Source of the DNA: Fasciolopsis buskii | Taxonomy: Eukaryota > Platyhelminthes > Trematoda > Plagiorchiida > Fasciolidae | Reading direction: 5' to 3' | Length of the DNA: 64,000 bases | NCBI GenBank assembly: GCA_008360955.1 | Contig: LUCM01000663.1 | Span: 128,968 to 192,967, forward strand | Shown: piece by piece, positions 10,321 to 24,000 of the stretch | Layout of the letters: each line of letters starts with the position of its first letter | Numbering within the stretch: the stretch's first letter is position 1 | Position numbers and translations under genes: made by a program | Notes under the pieces: generated by a model | The model's input: only the letters and a program-made list of their open reading frames with translations | Told to the model about the DNA's origin: nothing | Database searches by the model: none

Positions 10321-13300
10321 CAGCAAATTACCGTTAGTGTGTAAAAAGACAGCAGATACGAGTGTTCCATAGTGTTATAGTAAGTGGAAGAAAGAAGAAC
10401 GGGAGACAGAGATATTAATTCTGGTGACAAAAATTCAATAAGGGTGGCTAATTGCCTGTGAGAGGGATGGGTTGGAAAATGTCAGAGGAAGAGGAGCTTT
10501 CAAGACAGATGCCAAAGAACAAAAGATGGTCTGTTTGGAAGAACAGCAGCAAAGTATCTTGAAACTGAGGGACGAATGACTGTAAGACAGAGACTGAACA
10601 ACGCCCATCGATCGACCGGGTGGTCTTTCATCATATCAAAAACAAAAAGCGTACGAAATCCAACTCAAGAAATGTTTGCAGCATTCAGTGCAAGAAATAT
10701 TTTAGCTTTGCAAAACCGGATATGAACTGGAGTGAAGGAAAGTCTGCTGAGAATTAGAAAACAGACTTTGGGCACACGACAGTTAGCAAGCTGAAACACG
10801 AAAGAGAACCAGAATAATGAAAAGATTACGGAAGAACCGAAGGGGGACATAGAGCATGAGGGATTAAGTCCTGTTGAATCAGGTGAAATATGGGCGCCCC
10901 ACATGTTTTAGTAAAATCGTTTATGTGGGGTTTTGATAGCACAAAAGGAAGAGATATGTTGCACAACGGGGTGTAGTTGCATACGACCATGATCAATTAG
11001 GGTTATTCAGTGGCTGGAAGCGAGCTTAAAAATGGAGACAAAAAGTGACGTTACTCTCAATGGTCTTGACCACTTTGGAAGTGGTAGCTAAAGCAGTAGG
11101 AGACTGAGCAAAAGAGCTTTGCCTTAGACAGCATCAGCATTAGAAAGAAATGGATGGCAAAGAACCATTGTTATGTACTCAGTGACTTCAAGTAGGCGTG
11201 ACTCCAGAGCATATGATCCTGGTCAGGCATTTATTCACACACATATGCAACACCTATTCATGGTATGGTTATACTATAACAATTTGAAACTGGCCCGCTT
11301 TTGTTTCATCCGATCTTATAATAGCTTCCCTCACCTGTTTCTAGCCAATTATTAAAGTCCTCTTTCCATGAATAAATTGGAATTTCATGACGAAATACGA
11401 TTACAAACCCTTGATGCACGTCCAAAGATTTTGGTCTGGTCCTGCACAGAAACCCACTGCACGATAGTAGCATCGTTGAAAAAAAATGGTTTAAGAATTG
11501 TGTGAATTTGCCCGAACAAACAAACTGAGAAAGTTAATTTGAGTGACGCCACAAAGTTAAAGCCGCTTCCAAAACTTCTAGGTGAGGAGGTTGTGCGTAC
11601 TTTCGGTGTTCGAGAATTGACCAAAATTTGCATATCATCGACGCACTTTCGGTACTGTACAAAACCTGAACAAATCCCCCGGCAAATTTCACTACTCCTT
11701 TAAGTTCTTTCTCAGTTTGAAAGAAGCGAATTTAAATCACACTGTTAAGCTTATGAAACAATTTCCACATTGTTTTGGAAGCAACACATCTATATTTTGA
11801 AATACCATTAATCAGGAATATATTGATAATTACCAGGGATTTGCAAATAGTCTACTATCGAACAATAATTGCTGTTTTCACATAGCTTTTCCAAAGCGTT
11901 TTTCCTTCCTTCCGCCTGCTTATCACTTGGGCTGCTCCTCTCTCGCAATTTCATCTATGGGAAAGGTCATATTTCTTATATTTTTCATTTAGGCAGCAAT
12001 TGACAATTGGTACAAATTACTCCATAAGATCATCTTTATTGATAGCCCTGTCCGTTTCTTTTCTTTTACTAAACCCTTAATTTTTTTCTCAATGCATATC
12101 AGTATAAATGTTTTCTGTTCAATTGATCTGTCACAAAGTCAAAAACTCAACCACATCTTGACATGTAAGAGCGTGATTTGACTCTATTTGAATCTGCCTC
12201 ACCTACAGAGTTATTTCAATAATCTTCATTTAGATCCCGCCAAAATTTCTAGTTTTGCCCAAAAGTTTCTTCCACGGGACAATACTGAGGCTTTTAACTT
12301 ATCTTAGACACGGCAAATCTCACATTCGAAAGGTGTTTCTGTGTCACGAACGCCCCTGCAGATGCTGCGGGATGACTTAATAGAATCAGTCGCATGCTGT
12401 TTAAGTTCACTAACTAGTCACGGTCTAAAAGACAATCGGATCTGTTCTTATTCGTGGTTATCCGTTTGTGGTGAACAGGCGCGCAATGATCTGTAATCCT
12501 CCGGTAAAGGAATAAATCGATTTGGATAATCACAGTATTATATTTAGCATACGAATGGACGAACAATGTTTCCTCGGTTATTGCCCCTAGTCATGTATTC
12601 GTGCCCGAATATGAAATATACACCTGAAAACAAAATCCAGCACTTTAGAAATTTTTGTAATCTTCCTGAATGTCGGCTTTGCTTGATTCAAGAAAAGTGT
12701 CCAGTGAATCACGATGTGATTCTTAAATGGACCTGTGCATCACTTACGCTTCTGATGATTCAAATGGAATTCTGATGCGATTTGCAGAATGGCTAGAGGC
12801 AATTGTGATTGTAAGTTGGATATCCACAATAAGTACTTGCATCCTCCTTTAGGTTCTAACTTTCAATGGTTTTTAGGAAGACCAGGTCCTTTTGCAAAAA
12901 CCTACTGCCCATTGACGTGACTAACATCCCAGTTGCTTAATGATAATTTAATTAGCAAGCATTATCTAGGATTAAAAGTGCCTAGCGTATATGGATGATA
13001 TTTGCACGTTTGGTTAACCGATTGAGAAACATGATTCAGGTGACCGAACCGTCTTACATCTAGAAGGTCACTTGAATCTTCCTCTGAGCCCAAGAACTGC
13101 ACCTACAATTGAATTTCCGAGTCATTTACTTTTTGGTGACTATTTGATTGACCCCTCGGTTGAAAGTATACAGAATAGCTGAGTCGCCGACCAGATGTGA
13201 CGGGCGATGAAGCAGTACTACCAAAATAACACCCATGCGAAGGAAAACGGCAACTAAAAGGGCAGAACTGGTTGCACAACTCGAGGGAGAACATTCACGA

Positions 13301-15361
13301 AAGCGCAGAACCAGCGAATTTTAACGATATTCTTGTCAGCTAAAACAAAAGATATCAAAGGAAGGTTAAAAATCAGTGTCGAGCTTTAAAGTAGGTCGCA
13401 GAGAAAATGCTGTCCAAAATTGGTTAATTTTTCCGAAAGATCAATGGCATTAAAGGTTATTCCTCGAAATAAACTGCTTCAGAAAAAAGGACAAAATCGT
13501 CTGAACATAACAAACGTGCTCATTGGCTTCATCGCACATACCTTTCCGCATTCTTTCTCTCATATCCGGTTCTTTTATATTCTGTCAAATTCGCTGCATG
13601 CTTTTAGTCCTTCTCGTTATCCTGCTGTCGTTAATTTGCTTCGTTTTATCTTATAACCTACATTTTACTGCAGAATCTCTGTCCTTGGACGATACTTATT
13701 GATTACATCTAACGTCGCAGGGAACCCGTATTACGGTGGAATGTTTTTCCCATGACAGGAGAACTTCTCCATTTAATTAACATTTGTGAAAATGATGTCC
13801 TGATGCCCACGGCTGTTTCGGCGATGTTTAAATCGGCCGACAGTGAACACCGAAAGAAATTAATGTTGGTAACAGTTTCATGAAGGTAGATGACCACCGC
13901 CAGGAGTATAGTATTTTATTTCATTCGCTATCTTCCGGCACGGCAGAAGTTCGTTTGAATTATTCATGCATCACCGAAAACACGCGTCCTCCGTTAAATT
14001 AGTGTTCACTGTCTAGTCAGCAGTTTAATTTGCGTGAATAGCTTGAGGCTCTGTTTACTCATTTGTCCATTTCTAGGTAGTGAAAATAAATATCTATTGG
14101 TTCTGCTGAAAAACAGCCTCTTTGCAGATGATTTCAACTGTTGAGGAGCTTAAACTTACAACCACTGCTTTGGGTGGCATGTATTCTGCACTCAGCTAGA
14201 AACTCGGTTCACTGAAATTCGGCAAGGAGTTCCTTATGTGTTAAACATTATCTATACTTTTGCTTTTCCTGGAACCCGGAAGCACTTCCGTCTCATTCTT
14301 ACATCGACCGAGATTTCTGACACTTCATGACCAGTGGCCTGAATTCATAAACATGCTGATCCTTGACGAAGTACACTACTAAACACTGATTGCAACGGTC
14401 TCTTCTAGATTCGTGCACCTCTTTTTTTCCCTGATTAATGTTATACATATAACACTGTATCAAATATTATGAAATGACTGAAAAAATCATTTCAATTGCT
14501 GTCCTGGAGAAGAAATGGTGGCAAACGAGCTTGACGTCTATGCAATAGTAATTCTCTGAATGACTGCCTCTGTGGACACGTCTTTTTCTGGTCAAACCGG
14601 TACAATAGAACACTGACATATTTGAACATACATCAATGGGGATAAATGAGTTTGCACTCATATCCTTGACTAGACCTATCGGCGTATTCTAGACCAAGAC
14701 ATCGGTTCTTTTAATTCCCCATTCGATTTCCAATTGAATTATGCAAAAACGCCGTGTTTGGCTGCTTAATGTAGCACCAAGAAGAAGCATATTTGTCAGT
14801 CCGTAAATGCAAACATAAGCCTAAAATTCAGTTCAGTTAGGACAGTTCTTGTATGAATAATTGATTTGAGATGAGGCAGTTCTAGCCGCGCTATCACAAA
14901 TTTACACGCATTGTTCGAATCATGCATTAGAAATCGCACTCGTTTAGTTACTGATGACACGTGCGGAGCAGCAATTTGATCCTCCGTATAGACAAAGCTG
15001 TTTGGATCTTGAGTAACTTAAACATCGCAGAAAATTTCCGTTGTGTTATTTCTCACGGAGTGCATAGAAATACGAGTCAGTTTGATGTTCATTGTTGAAC
15101 AGGCGCCATGTTCTCGGGCAAATCGTTGTTTTATCTGTCATCACGAAACAGCTAGATGAGTGAGCAGATGTTTGTTTTCATTTCGCAGATAAGCACTCCA
15201 CTTGCTGCTTGTCTAAGTGCAGACGTTCAAAGCGATGAACAGTCAAATTCGTCCGCTTTTTCTTATTCGCTCAGGCAAATCAGTAACAATTCGTAATCTG
15301 TCGGAAGGTCTTGTCTGTTTTTAACACAAATGTTTTACTCAAAACTCAGTCCAGCTTGTAA
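10321..15361. other. gene-poor; a few isolated micro-exon-like segments
   Basis: A purine-rich stretch (about 10380-10860) carries no recognised gene. Two minus-strand segments sit between strong acceptors and GTAAGT donors. 12748-12792 is 45 nt, open in two frames. 14160-14195 is 36 nt, and one frame reads LSAEYMPPKAVV. Neither joins to a neighbour that I can prove. Frames such as 12566-12775 and 13420-13656 (+) show no known domain. Confidence 0.3.
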
Positions 15362-15465
15362 CTAGATCTCAATCACGTTGTGATTATATTCCAGTGCCAG
15401 GGCATCTAGTGACTTCATCAATAGTTGCATGGTATGTTGGTTCTTAAATTGTAAGTGGACAGAAA
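15362..15465 (-). CDS. candidate last exon of an unknown minus-strand gene
   Basis: Begins after a good acceptor (ttttcgcccgttcag) and runs 33 codons to TAG (15362-15364): SVHLQFKNQHTMQLLMKS then LDALALEYNHNVIEI. It is the only open frame of the three. Two bases before the first codon match the single base left over by the exon at 15862. No domain is recognised. The three-exon set 16290-15362 is held together only by phase and splice consensus. Confidence 0.28.
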
Positions 15466-15861
15466 CTGAACGGGCGAAAATTCGACTGATTTGTACACCC
15501 GACATTAGAAAACTAATATAGAGCACGTTTGATTTAATTGTTATTTTTAGCAAAATCAAAGGCCGTGCAACAATTTTAAAATTGCCCCACCGCTTTTCCT
15601 CTGAACGACGGACTCCTGTAATTACCTGATTACAAATTCAGTTTAATACAAACTGATCGATAAACCAATACCGAATAATTTTGTTGCTGTGAATTGTTTG
15701 CCGTGTATTGTCAACAAGATAACGGTACTTGTGAAGAATCAAAAACAACTCTTGGAGTGTGTTTAAGTGTTATTTCGAGTTGGCGCCTAATACGAGAATA
15801 TTTCTTCATTTGAAAGATATGAGCCAGAATTCGATGTAAACTTCCATCTAAATTAGTTTAC

Positions 15862-16010
15862 TTTTGAGATATGCGGTTAGTCCAAACCAAATAGCACTAT
15901 CAGAAAAGTGTAACCACAAGCAACCGTCAATCCGATAAGTCACTCCAGGCATTTTTGCTTGCAGAAGATGAGTTGAAGACATATCAAAGTTATTACTGTT
16001 TCTACGTAAA
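15862..16010 (-). CDS. candidate internal exon of the same unknown gene
   Basis: A 149-nt segment after a pyrimidine-rich acceptor (gctttattccattccag) that ends at AAAA then GTAAAC. It reads LRRNSNNFDMSSTHLLQAKM, then PGVTYRIDGCLWLHF, then SDSAIWFGLTAYLK. It has one extra base at each end, matching both its upstream (16235) and downstream (15465) partners. The protein is moderately hydrophobic but not clearly membrane spanning. Family unknown. Confidence 0.28.
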
Positions 16011-16234
16011 CTGGAATGGAATAAAGCAAGTGTCATGGAAACAACCTGGAATTTCACGATCCATGTCAATCATCTGAAATAATGCTTTTGCAAATTCTGC
16101 GAATGATTGTTGATCTCACACGTACAGAACACTTTCCCTGCACCAGTCTACTTTCCTTTCCAGTACACTGTATTTTGGCTAGACGAAGAGTTTACTGTCC
16201 GAAGAAGAATAGGCGGGTACATCCAAGCACTTAC

Positions 16235-16290
16235 TTGCTAAGGCACAGTATAGTCCAGCAACAGTTGGATGAGAGCGGGAAGCGAATTTT
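16235..16290 (-). CDS. candidate small upstream exon
   Basis: A 56-nt segment ending in a consensus donor (AGCAA then GTAAGT) and starting after GCTGCTAG: KIRFPLSSNCCWTILCLS. Another minus-strand frame also runs openly through this place without splicing (about 16190-16380), so the exon reading is not unique. Confidence 0.22.
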
Positions 16291-19200
16291 CTAGCAGCAG
16301 TCTTTAGGCCATTAACGGGATTCACACCAGTGCTTTGTGCGAGCATCCAGAGATATAGCCATCTGATTACTGAAACTATGTGTGTTCGTCACTGCAGACA
16401 AGCGCGATTTTTTCATCTCTCATTCATCCACGACAACCTTTATTTCGCAGTCTTATTGCTTGTTTTTACCCATTCTTCATTAACTCTAATCGGGTATTTT
16501 CCGCATACAGTTGTCAAATCAATCATAATCAACGTGAATTTCTGATTACCTGTCAAGCCATGAAATGCGTTGCCATTCGGTAGTCAATTAAGGCAAGTAG
16601 CAATATTGATTCATCCTAACCACCAATTGTTTCATGCACACCGATGTGTAGCTGCACACCTAAAAATATTTTATACTCAAAGCAGTATTTTCAAATCTAG
16701 TTGCTGCAAAATCGTCCACACATGTTCGCCGGAAGACAAGGGGAAGTGAAATCGTTGAATTTCTTTTCATAATGTCCTCGAATCACAGGTGGAGTGAAAA
16801 TGACATGAACAAAATCCACAAGGCTCACTTCATGGAAGTGAGAATGGAGAAACGGCAACCCTAACTGTGACATTTGGAGGGATATGAAATCACTGAGGTC
16901 CTAACGAGTCAGATGGTAATGACTCTGGTGACGGTGATTTGCAAAAAATTACTAAATCGTATTTTACAATAGAACAATTATAAGGGTTATAATCACCTTC
17001 GCATTTGCGATGCTTGCAAACATCATACAGCAACAACTTTACCAAAAAGAACGGTGAATAAACCCACTAACTAATGATGTGCATGCAACCGTCAACAGTG
17101 TGTGTGTGTGTGTGTGTGCATGTGTCAGATATGTGGACATACTTGCAACAGTGTGCTGTCACACGCTCTACGATCCAAGTTGGTCGACTCCTCCAGTCAT
17201 CCAACAATTTCACATATTATCATTACCTTTATTACAGTAGACAAAAATGCCAGTCCAGTGAATAAAACTAATTAGTTTGATCTGCATCAATGGAGAATTA
17301 ATTGCGCAACGCTGCTGAAACATGTTAGTCCAGATATAAAACGCCTTTCGATCTTCGAATTAATTCATAATTTGTAATGGGTTTTAAACAGTGCACAACT
17401 AGAAGTCTGCCATCACTACAGACTAACTGACTAAATTGTACTCAACTAAGAAAATGATCATGTGAGAGAGATCTCTATGCTAAATATGGAGACTGATTAA
17501 TCGACGGTATATAATAACTCATTGATTAGAATAAGAAATTTGGTGGAGTATTAGACAAGTGGGTGAATTCACACTAATGTGATGAAGCTTAAACGAGAGT
17601 AACGTATTCGCAGCGGAACCTCATGGATAACGATCCAATCACGAATAGGTTATTCTTGGCTAACACGGAAAAACTGTCCCCAGATTGCCAGTTTGGTTCC
17701 CAAATCGACCGAATATTCATAAAATTTTGGCAATTAAAATGAAATTCTGCTGCAAAAACCAACACCGAAGTTTATAATTGCGGGGCTGACTGAGAATGGA
17801 AGTATTGTTTGCGTTCACTTGATGAACGGTAATCATAGGGGAAAAGATCATGTGTTTTGGGGGGAATTCTGTTTTTTTCGGCCATGTAGCACATCACTCT
17901 CAACAAAACAGGAAGAAGCCCTAACGTTAGAGGATGTCAACGAGGATAAATGTGACTTTGATTGCCTTCCTGACGCCGTTTCAGGAAAACGCATTTTTAT
18001 ATTAAGAAAGCTAACACGAAACTGTATTTTTACTTAGAAAGCTTAGTGAGGCAACATGAAATCTTTTGCTCAGTAATCATATAATGACATCCGACATTTT
18101 GTACTCAAGAAGAACAGTTTGATTCACCCCTAAGGGATTACGAATAACAAAAGGTACTTTTTGTTAACTATCATGCTTTCCAGAGCAAACGGTACTAAAT
18201 TTTCTGTCTTTTAGAACACACCGGCAATGCATGCGTGTTAATTCCAAGCTGAGGCTTGAACCGAAGTTGTGAAAATTGAAAATTCTGATTAAATAGATGC
18301 ACTGGTTGGCTGTCAATGGTTTATTGAACGAAAAACATTTATTACAGAGTGACTCCAACAGTGTGCTTTGGATAGCCGCAGATCATCTGACAACGATTAC
18401 TTTGATAGATCTATTTTTTCTAGGACCTACGCAGGCAACAGAGTTATTATAACGAATCGTAATGGTTTTTAAATTGTCAACCTTGAAACTGGAGGCAATG
18501 GAAGAATAAGACAATGATTGAGCTGTCAGAAGCGTGTATTTGAGGCATGTTCACTATCGATCGGTTACATTTAAGCTTCGTGATCGCCTCACACGACTCC
18601 GTTTACAGTGTGGGGTAGATATGTAGTGAGGATTAAAATGCAAACGTTCAGACAGATCGGAGAATTTTACATGCACATGCCAGTACGCAATTCAAAAACT
18701 CATATAGATTCGATGTATTACTTTTTTACGTTTAAACTAAGGCTTCATTTTTCACAATGTCTTCAATCTCGTTGAATTACTCATCAGTCACATGCGACCT
18801 CTCGTCTAAGATCAACTGTAGACAAACTCTACTAAAGAAACGAATGAAAGAAAATATAAATTAGAACGAAATCATTGAGAATGACCGCAAATTGCAGACA
18901 CTTAGATTTAACTTCGTTCACGATAGTTTGACCCATTAACTAAGAACGTTGAATTGGACAAAGATGGAAAATCTAGGAAAAGTCTCCTGTGCCGGGACAA
19001 CGAGGTGGGATGCAGAGGGATAAAGACAGCTTCCTGGGGCATTTGTTCGGAATCGACCATTTTCAATAAATAAAAGCAAACTTTACACTGTGTTCCGCGA
19101 TAAAGCTTGACCGGTAACACTAAATCTCTCAATTTTCTGCTACTAATGTTCGGAACAATTGCCTGGTTCAATTTATATTTGACAAATCATCTTTTTGAAT

Positions 19201-19579
19201 CCACAAACAATTAATCCATTTGCTAATGGGATATATTATCATTTATATAACACAATATCTCCTAAGAAATTGTTGATTTCGCGGTAGTTCTCCATGGGTA
19301 TGTTAGTAAATTTTGTTGTGGCGAGTAAAATATTTTGTTCAGAGTCGGAAAATTTTATTTTTGTTTTGAAAAGCAGGCCTTAGTAGTTTCTTTTTTCTCT
19401 TACGTGATGAATTCACTCCTCTTAACATAATGCATGCTTGGTTCTTCTCCATACCTTACTAACTCTAAAACGGATTCAAGTACAGTTGAGATAGTGATCA
19501 CGCTTACTTTCCTGCCTAGTGATGGTCAAATAATTACCATCGTGGAGTCTTGTCGTGAATATTGTTGAAGAACTTTGCG
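16291..19579. other. no gene recognised
   Basis: Apart from a GT microsatellite (17098-17119), I see only short frames. 17819-18037 (+) has an acidic stretch (LEDVNEDKCDFDCL) and 18908-19171 (-) is 87 codons, both without known domains. Confidence 0.35.
17098..17119 (+). repeat. (GT)n microsatellite
   Basis: About ten uninterrupted TG units followed by GCATGTGT. It creates a CVCVCV run in the plus-strand frame across it. Confidence 0.9.
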
Positions 19580-19680
19580 TCTCAGTTCCGGCGCCATAGA
19601 TATGCACTGCTGATGATTTCCAACAAATGAATCACAAGTACAGTGCCTCACTGGTTTTAGATGGTGTTGACTGTGTGTGG
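19580..19680 (+). repeat. SINE-like repeat (family B), 5'-truncated copy
   Basis: Begins within the B-box region (CTCAGTTCCGGCGCC) and continues with GATATGCACTGCTGATGA and CAGTGCCTCACTGG. These match the body of the copies at 7990 and 58541. The A box is missing, as expected for a 5' truncation. Confidence 0.6.
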
Positions 19681-21639
19681 AAGGTCACTCGGAAGAATAT
19701 CCAGAAACAATTTTCGAACACTTTGTTTTGAAGGCAAGCGGTGCTTTGCTGAGGAGTCTCCTCATAAGGATGTGTACCGTTTGTGAAATTGTTCCGTCAG
19801 TTCTGATAATCAAGATTTTCGACAGGCTTACCCATATGTCTGAATTGTAGACAAAACTGTTTGTGCTGATTAGTGCATCAGTCGCTCCAGCTACCTTTTT
19901 GTCACATCTTGCTTATTCATTTCTGAGGAAATGCTCGATATCCAATCTTGCAAGGATTATTAACGAAGGCTTACTCGAAATTCGAAAACTCGTTGACTAT
20001 TTGATGTGTATCCCTAATCTGGTGTCATTTTGGAAAACCATTTGATTTCTGATGCTGACGCCTGCTTTAATTTTGACTGAAAGTTTGTATGTTGGTTGTT
20101 GCTGCCTAAACAATACTAAAAAAACACCAGGTCCTTATTATAATAATAACGGCGACACTCTAGGTGGATAAAATTGGTGAAAATTTTTCTTTTGAATGCC
20201 GCAAAAGATTCGTACCACGGAAAAGCATGCTTATCGATCTCGGCATTTCGATTGTAAGAATGATTTAGAAAATAAAGAAATAGACAGGAAACCTGGCTAG
20301 ATATCTGTACTAGATTGTCTTTTGGTGCGGCGCCGAAGAATAATGAAGAGCACAAGAGAGAATATCAGACAATACCGTGAAGAAACTAAAGCTAATGCGG
20401 AAAATGTCTAACGTCACCTGAGTGTTTTATCGGTTGGGGTTGTGTACAGAATAATATGACTCGCTTCCAGGCAGACGATTAGTCGGACCGAGTTGACAAT
20501 TGAAACTTGAGTATTAGACAAATTAGAATGTAACTAATCAGTGGAGGCTCTAAATGGTTAGAAGCCAACCAACCCTTGGTTTTTAAGACTTAAATATGTG
20601 GAGTAAAACGCGTTAACAGTTGAAGGTGAAACTGAATATAGAGAAATATTTTATTTGGATTATATGAGAGTAGGTTTTGCCGAGGTTGTTTATAAGTAGG
20701 CATCCACTACATTCGTATAGTATCCGACTATAAATGCGGAATGTAAGGATCAAATAACTGAAAGGCTAAATAGCTGAAAGTTTGTGATCTCACTGATAAC
20801 TTGTCATTCTCATCCACAGAATGTTTTGACTAATTCTCTATACCGGCGGTTCTGTATAGTAGTGAGGAAAAAAGAAGCTGTCCGTATTGACTAATTCGCA
20901 AATGGAAATCATTACTGACTTCGGATTTCAAGACTGATCCAAGAATCGTGGGCTACCGAACCCGTCAGTTCAATGTTGATTCACCAGTGCAACAGGGAGC
21001 CAATAACGAGCTAGGGTTCTTGTTGGGGTACAAAATCATCTTATTCTGACGATCATCAGGCGTTGCTGAATGAGTTGGTGACCACGGATTATTTCTCTGT
21101 ACGGAACCGAACAGAGCTGCATCAAATACCATGAATGAAAAATCATGTTAATCATTTTCATGTGGAAATTCGATGAATTTCTGGCTATGTACATATACAT
21201 ATACATACATAAATATGTAGTTATTAGATGCCTGCTCAGTTCTCAACTAAACCTATTGCTCAGCATTTCACCCCATGTATGCAATCGCCTTATGAGAAAC
21301 TATATGAGACATGGTTTTTCGAATGTTGGACTTTAGTCAGGAGTAAACTTAGGAAAGTCCACTACGTTCTGAGTCAAATAAAAAACGCCTTACTGTGAAG
21401 CTTCGTGCAAGCAGCGCATTTAAAATTGGCCTTTAATTACTTTTTGCCGTTTTGTGGACGAATCGAGATCGTGAGAACATTGACCTCAATGAAAACGTGA
21501 AAAGCTTATGGTGTTTAATAGATCATATCCTAGGTTAATTAACTCTAACATTCAGGAAGCTCCGACACGCACAGAAAACCCCTGTTTACCCCAAAATAAT
21601 TCACGGTCAGTATTACGAATTCTTAAAGTTTAACACCTC
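19681..21639. other. no gene recognised; one short TA/CA tract
   Basis: Only frames of 60-79 codons without recognisable features. A degenerate TACATA tract lies at about 21188-21216. Confidence 0.35.
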
Positions 21640-22030
21640 TGAATCCCTCAGCATGGTCGAAAGTAGATGCCCGAATACCCGAATTGGCTGCTGGTCCCAA
21701 AAGCCTCGCCAGATGCTCCCACAAGCCCGGCGTCTAAAATAACATCTGGTGAGGAAATCCTACGCAGTTCTTCTGGTGGAGGCATTTTTGTAAAAGCTTA
21801 AAAACCGAAGCGAATTCTCAGTGTTGCTAACCAGGTTGACTAGTCTTTGATGATCAGTTTATGGGAGATGGCGAAATCCTCATTCTAAAGCAACTACGGG
21901 CGGCGAGCAAAGATTACGGCCGTACATTCACCGGCATATGTGGCGGAGGAATGCACTGAGCACTCTGTCAGTTTAGCCCATCCGAAGGGCGTAGGGAGGG
22001 AGCAATCAGCCAACGGTTGCCAGTGAGTTA
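21640..22030. other. GC-richer segment, probable old repeat
   Basis: Noticeably richer in G+C than its surroundings, with CCGG/GGCGG-type words and no sustained open frame on either strand. This fits an aged dispersed repeat, but no second copy is present in the window and I cannot name a family. Confidence 0.3.
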
Positions 22031-23459
22031 AGTTGTCCGAGTACATTATTGGTTAGAAAGCACGGAAAAATGCTGGCGTTGGGTTCGCTTGTTCAAATCT
22101 CTATTTTATTTTGGAGAACCTATTTGTCTCAACCTTACTGAGGGATCATGAATTCCTATAGATGCTCGAATGATTTGGAGATGAAGAACTGAACGTGTCG
22201 CAAACTCTGCACATTTTTTCTTTTTCTTTCCTCTTTCTCATTCATTGTTTTAAAACTGTGCCATCATTCCGCCGGCACAAGACCCGTACACCGACTTCTG
22301 CGGAATAGTATTAGTAATTACATTCTATCTTTATTTTCAGTAAAAGAAAGATGAAGAAAAGTGTGTTGCATTGTCAAATACATAAAGGGGAATAAAATGC
22401 TGTATTCATTGAAAACGTACGAAATAATTTTCACGTTGTTCGTGAAACCGAGCTGAAAATATAGCTCACACTGGTTTCACTACACCAGAAATTCGGATTC
22501 ACAACAATGATTCGCTGCCTAATCAATGGCTTCCGTTGAATGAAAGTGGATATTTTCAAGAAACCTTTGTCTTCTGGATAACAGACTAGGCTAGCAAGAA
22601 AACTTGTCGTCAAAAGACGGTAGGCATGGTGATTTTTTCAGTTGTCTCCGACTACAGTAATCTAGTGTTAGTAGCACTGATGTTCGCATGCAAGGGACAA
22701 ACGACGTTTGTGTCCCAACCGGACGACATTACAACATTGTTCATAGTGTATTGTGGAAAAGAATAACAATATTTGGTCCCTGTTATCTTATTCTTTTCCT
22801 GGAAATTTCACTCATTCTGTTTGTGGTGTCTGCGGAAAGTGACAGTTAGTCACTTAATCGTCACTGTTAACCAATGAACAACTCAAGTAGAGGGAATGGA
22901 AAAGGTATGCTTAGTAATATCAAATCAGCTAGCAATCTAGACCGTAAAACAACCATTTCCTACAAGTCATTAGGTTTTCTAAACCATAGTCGTCACTGTT
23001 CCGGAAAAAAGGAATAGGACCATCATTTGATTAGTTTTTCGCGATCTAATTTGCCGGCATCACAGTTTTACCGAAGGAAGAAACTAAAATCTTGGTCTCA
23101 CCTGAATTACTATACTTTAAGTTAATGCATCAAACTTACTGTAAGCGGAAACTGAAGATATTTAGAATTATGGCAACTATCTTTCCAAATATTATCCACT
23201 TATATTCTGTTATTTTTGGTGCATTGGTAAAAAATGTGATAAGAATCTGGCAAAAAACTCCGCAAGTTACCTGTTTTCACAAATTCTCCTGGATGAATTG
23301 TGACAAATTATACAGCTTTATACGAAGTTTACTAAGGAAAAGTATTTTTGGGTTTCCTAATTCTCTTTCGTTTTTCCGATTCTTTCATTAATGCAACAAA
23401 AGAGTACGTCATTTTCAGGAAGGAGACAACAAAAAGAAGATGCTATATTAGGAAACTGA
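22031..23459. other. no gene recognised
   Basis: A plus-strand frame of 99 codons (23092-23391), rich in K, I and F, reflects base composition and has no known domain. Confidence 0.35.
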
Positions 23460-24000
23460 CCTTGAGAGTACTCGACCCTGCAACCCACTCCCGAACCTCA
23501 CGTTCCTAGCGGCTTGACTACCACCGGCCATTTGGACGCCGCTGGCCAACGTTTAGTAATTCCGGGTTTATCTAAACGCCACTAGTCGGGGGTAGAGTTG
23601 ACATCCGTTTTTGAACAGTACGAGGCGAGGCGAGGCTTCAGGCAGATGCCAAACATGGTGGACTCCATTTTCTGTTACGGCGAGTCATGCGGCAGTGACA
23701 TCGAATTATTCTCAACCACTCACCAAAATTATGGATCCAAGGAAAAGTGGTCTTATGTTTCCGACACTTTCAGAGCTGAACTTGAGTAGACCCATGTGAA
23801 TCCTTTCTGACAAATAAAAGCCAACTGTGTTGACCGGCCAGAGGTCGTTTGTTCATTCTTGCTTGGTTAGGCAAGGCGGCAGTAAACGGGAATCAAGACG
23901 ATCGACTAAAGCCGCTACAGTCGGCGGCGGTGATAAATCGGATTTTTTAACGGGTAACTCGGCGAAAACGGACAAATCACCGGGAATTTTGCACCGATTT
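23460..24000. repeat. GC-richer segment, possible retroelement-derived repeat
   Basis: Compositionally distinct from its surroundings: GGCGAGGCGAGGC direct repetition at about 23625, CGGCGGCGG at about 23921, and an AATAAA at 23812. Both strands are open in overlapping frames here (23598-23789, 23827-24015, minus 23915-24319). This looks like composition, not coding. It may be part of an LTR or a SINE, but no boundaries or second copy were found. Confidence 0.25.

Noticed and set aside
4561..11520. Similarity of CACACGATACTTAAACC (about 4775) to a minus-strand stretch near 11495
   Set aside because: Only about 20 bp and not extended by flanking similarity.
14116..14265. Plus-strand LFADDF and RQGVP motifs resembling reverse transcriptase blocks
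   Set aside because: The two motifs are in reversed order relative to real reverse transcriptases and are separated by stops, so chance is more likely.
16160..16400. Unspliced minus-strand frame (LAQSTGVNPVNGLKTAARKF) as a retroelement protein
   Set aside because: It looks protein-like but no known motif is present, and it competes with the exon model at 16235-16290.
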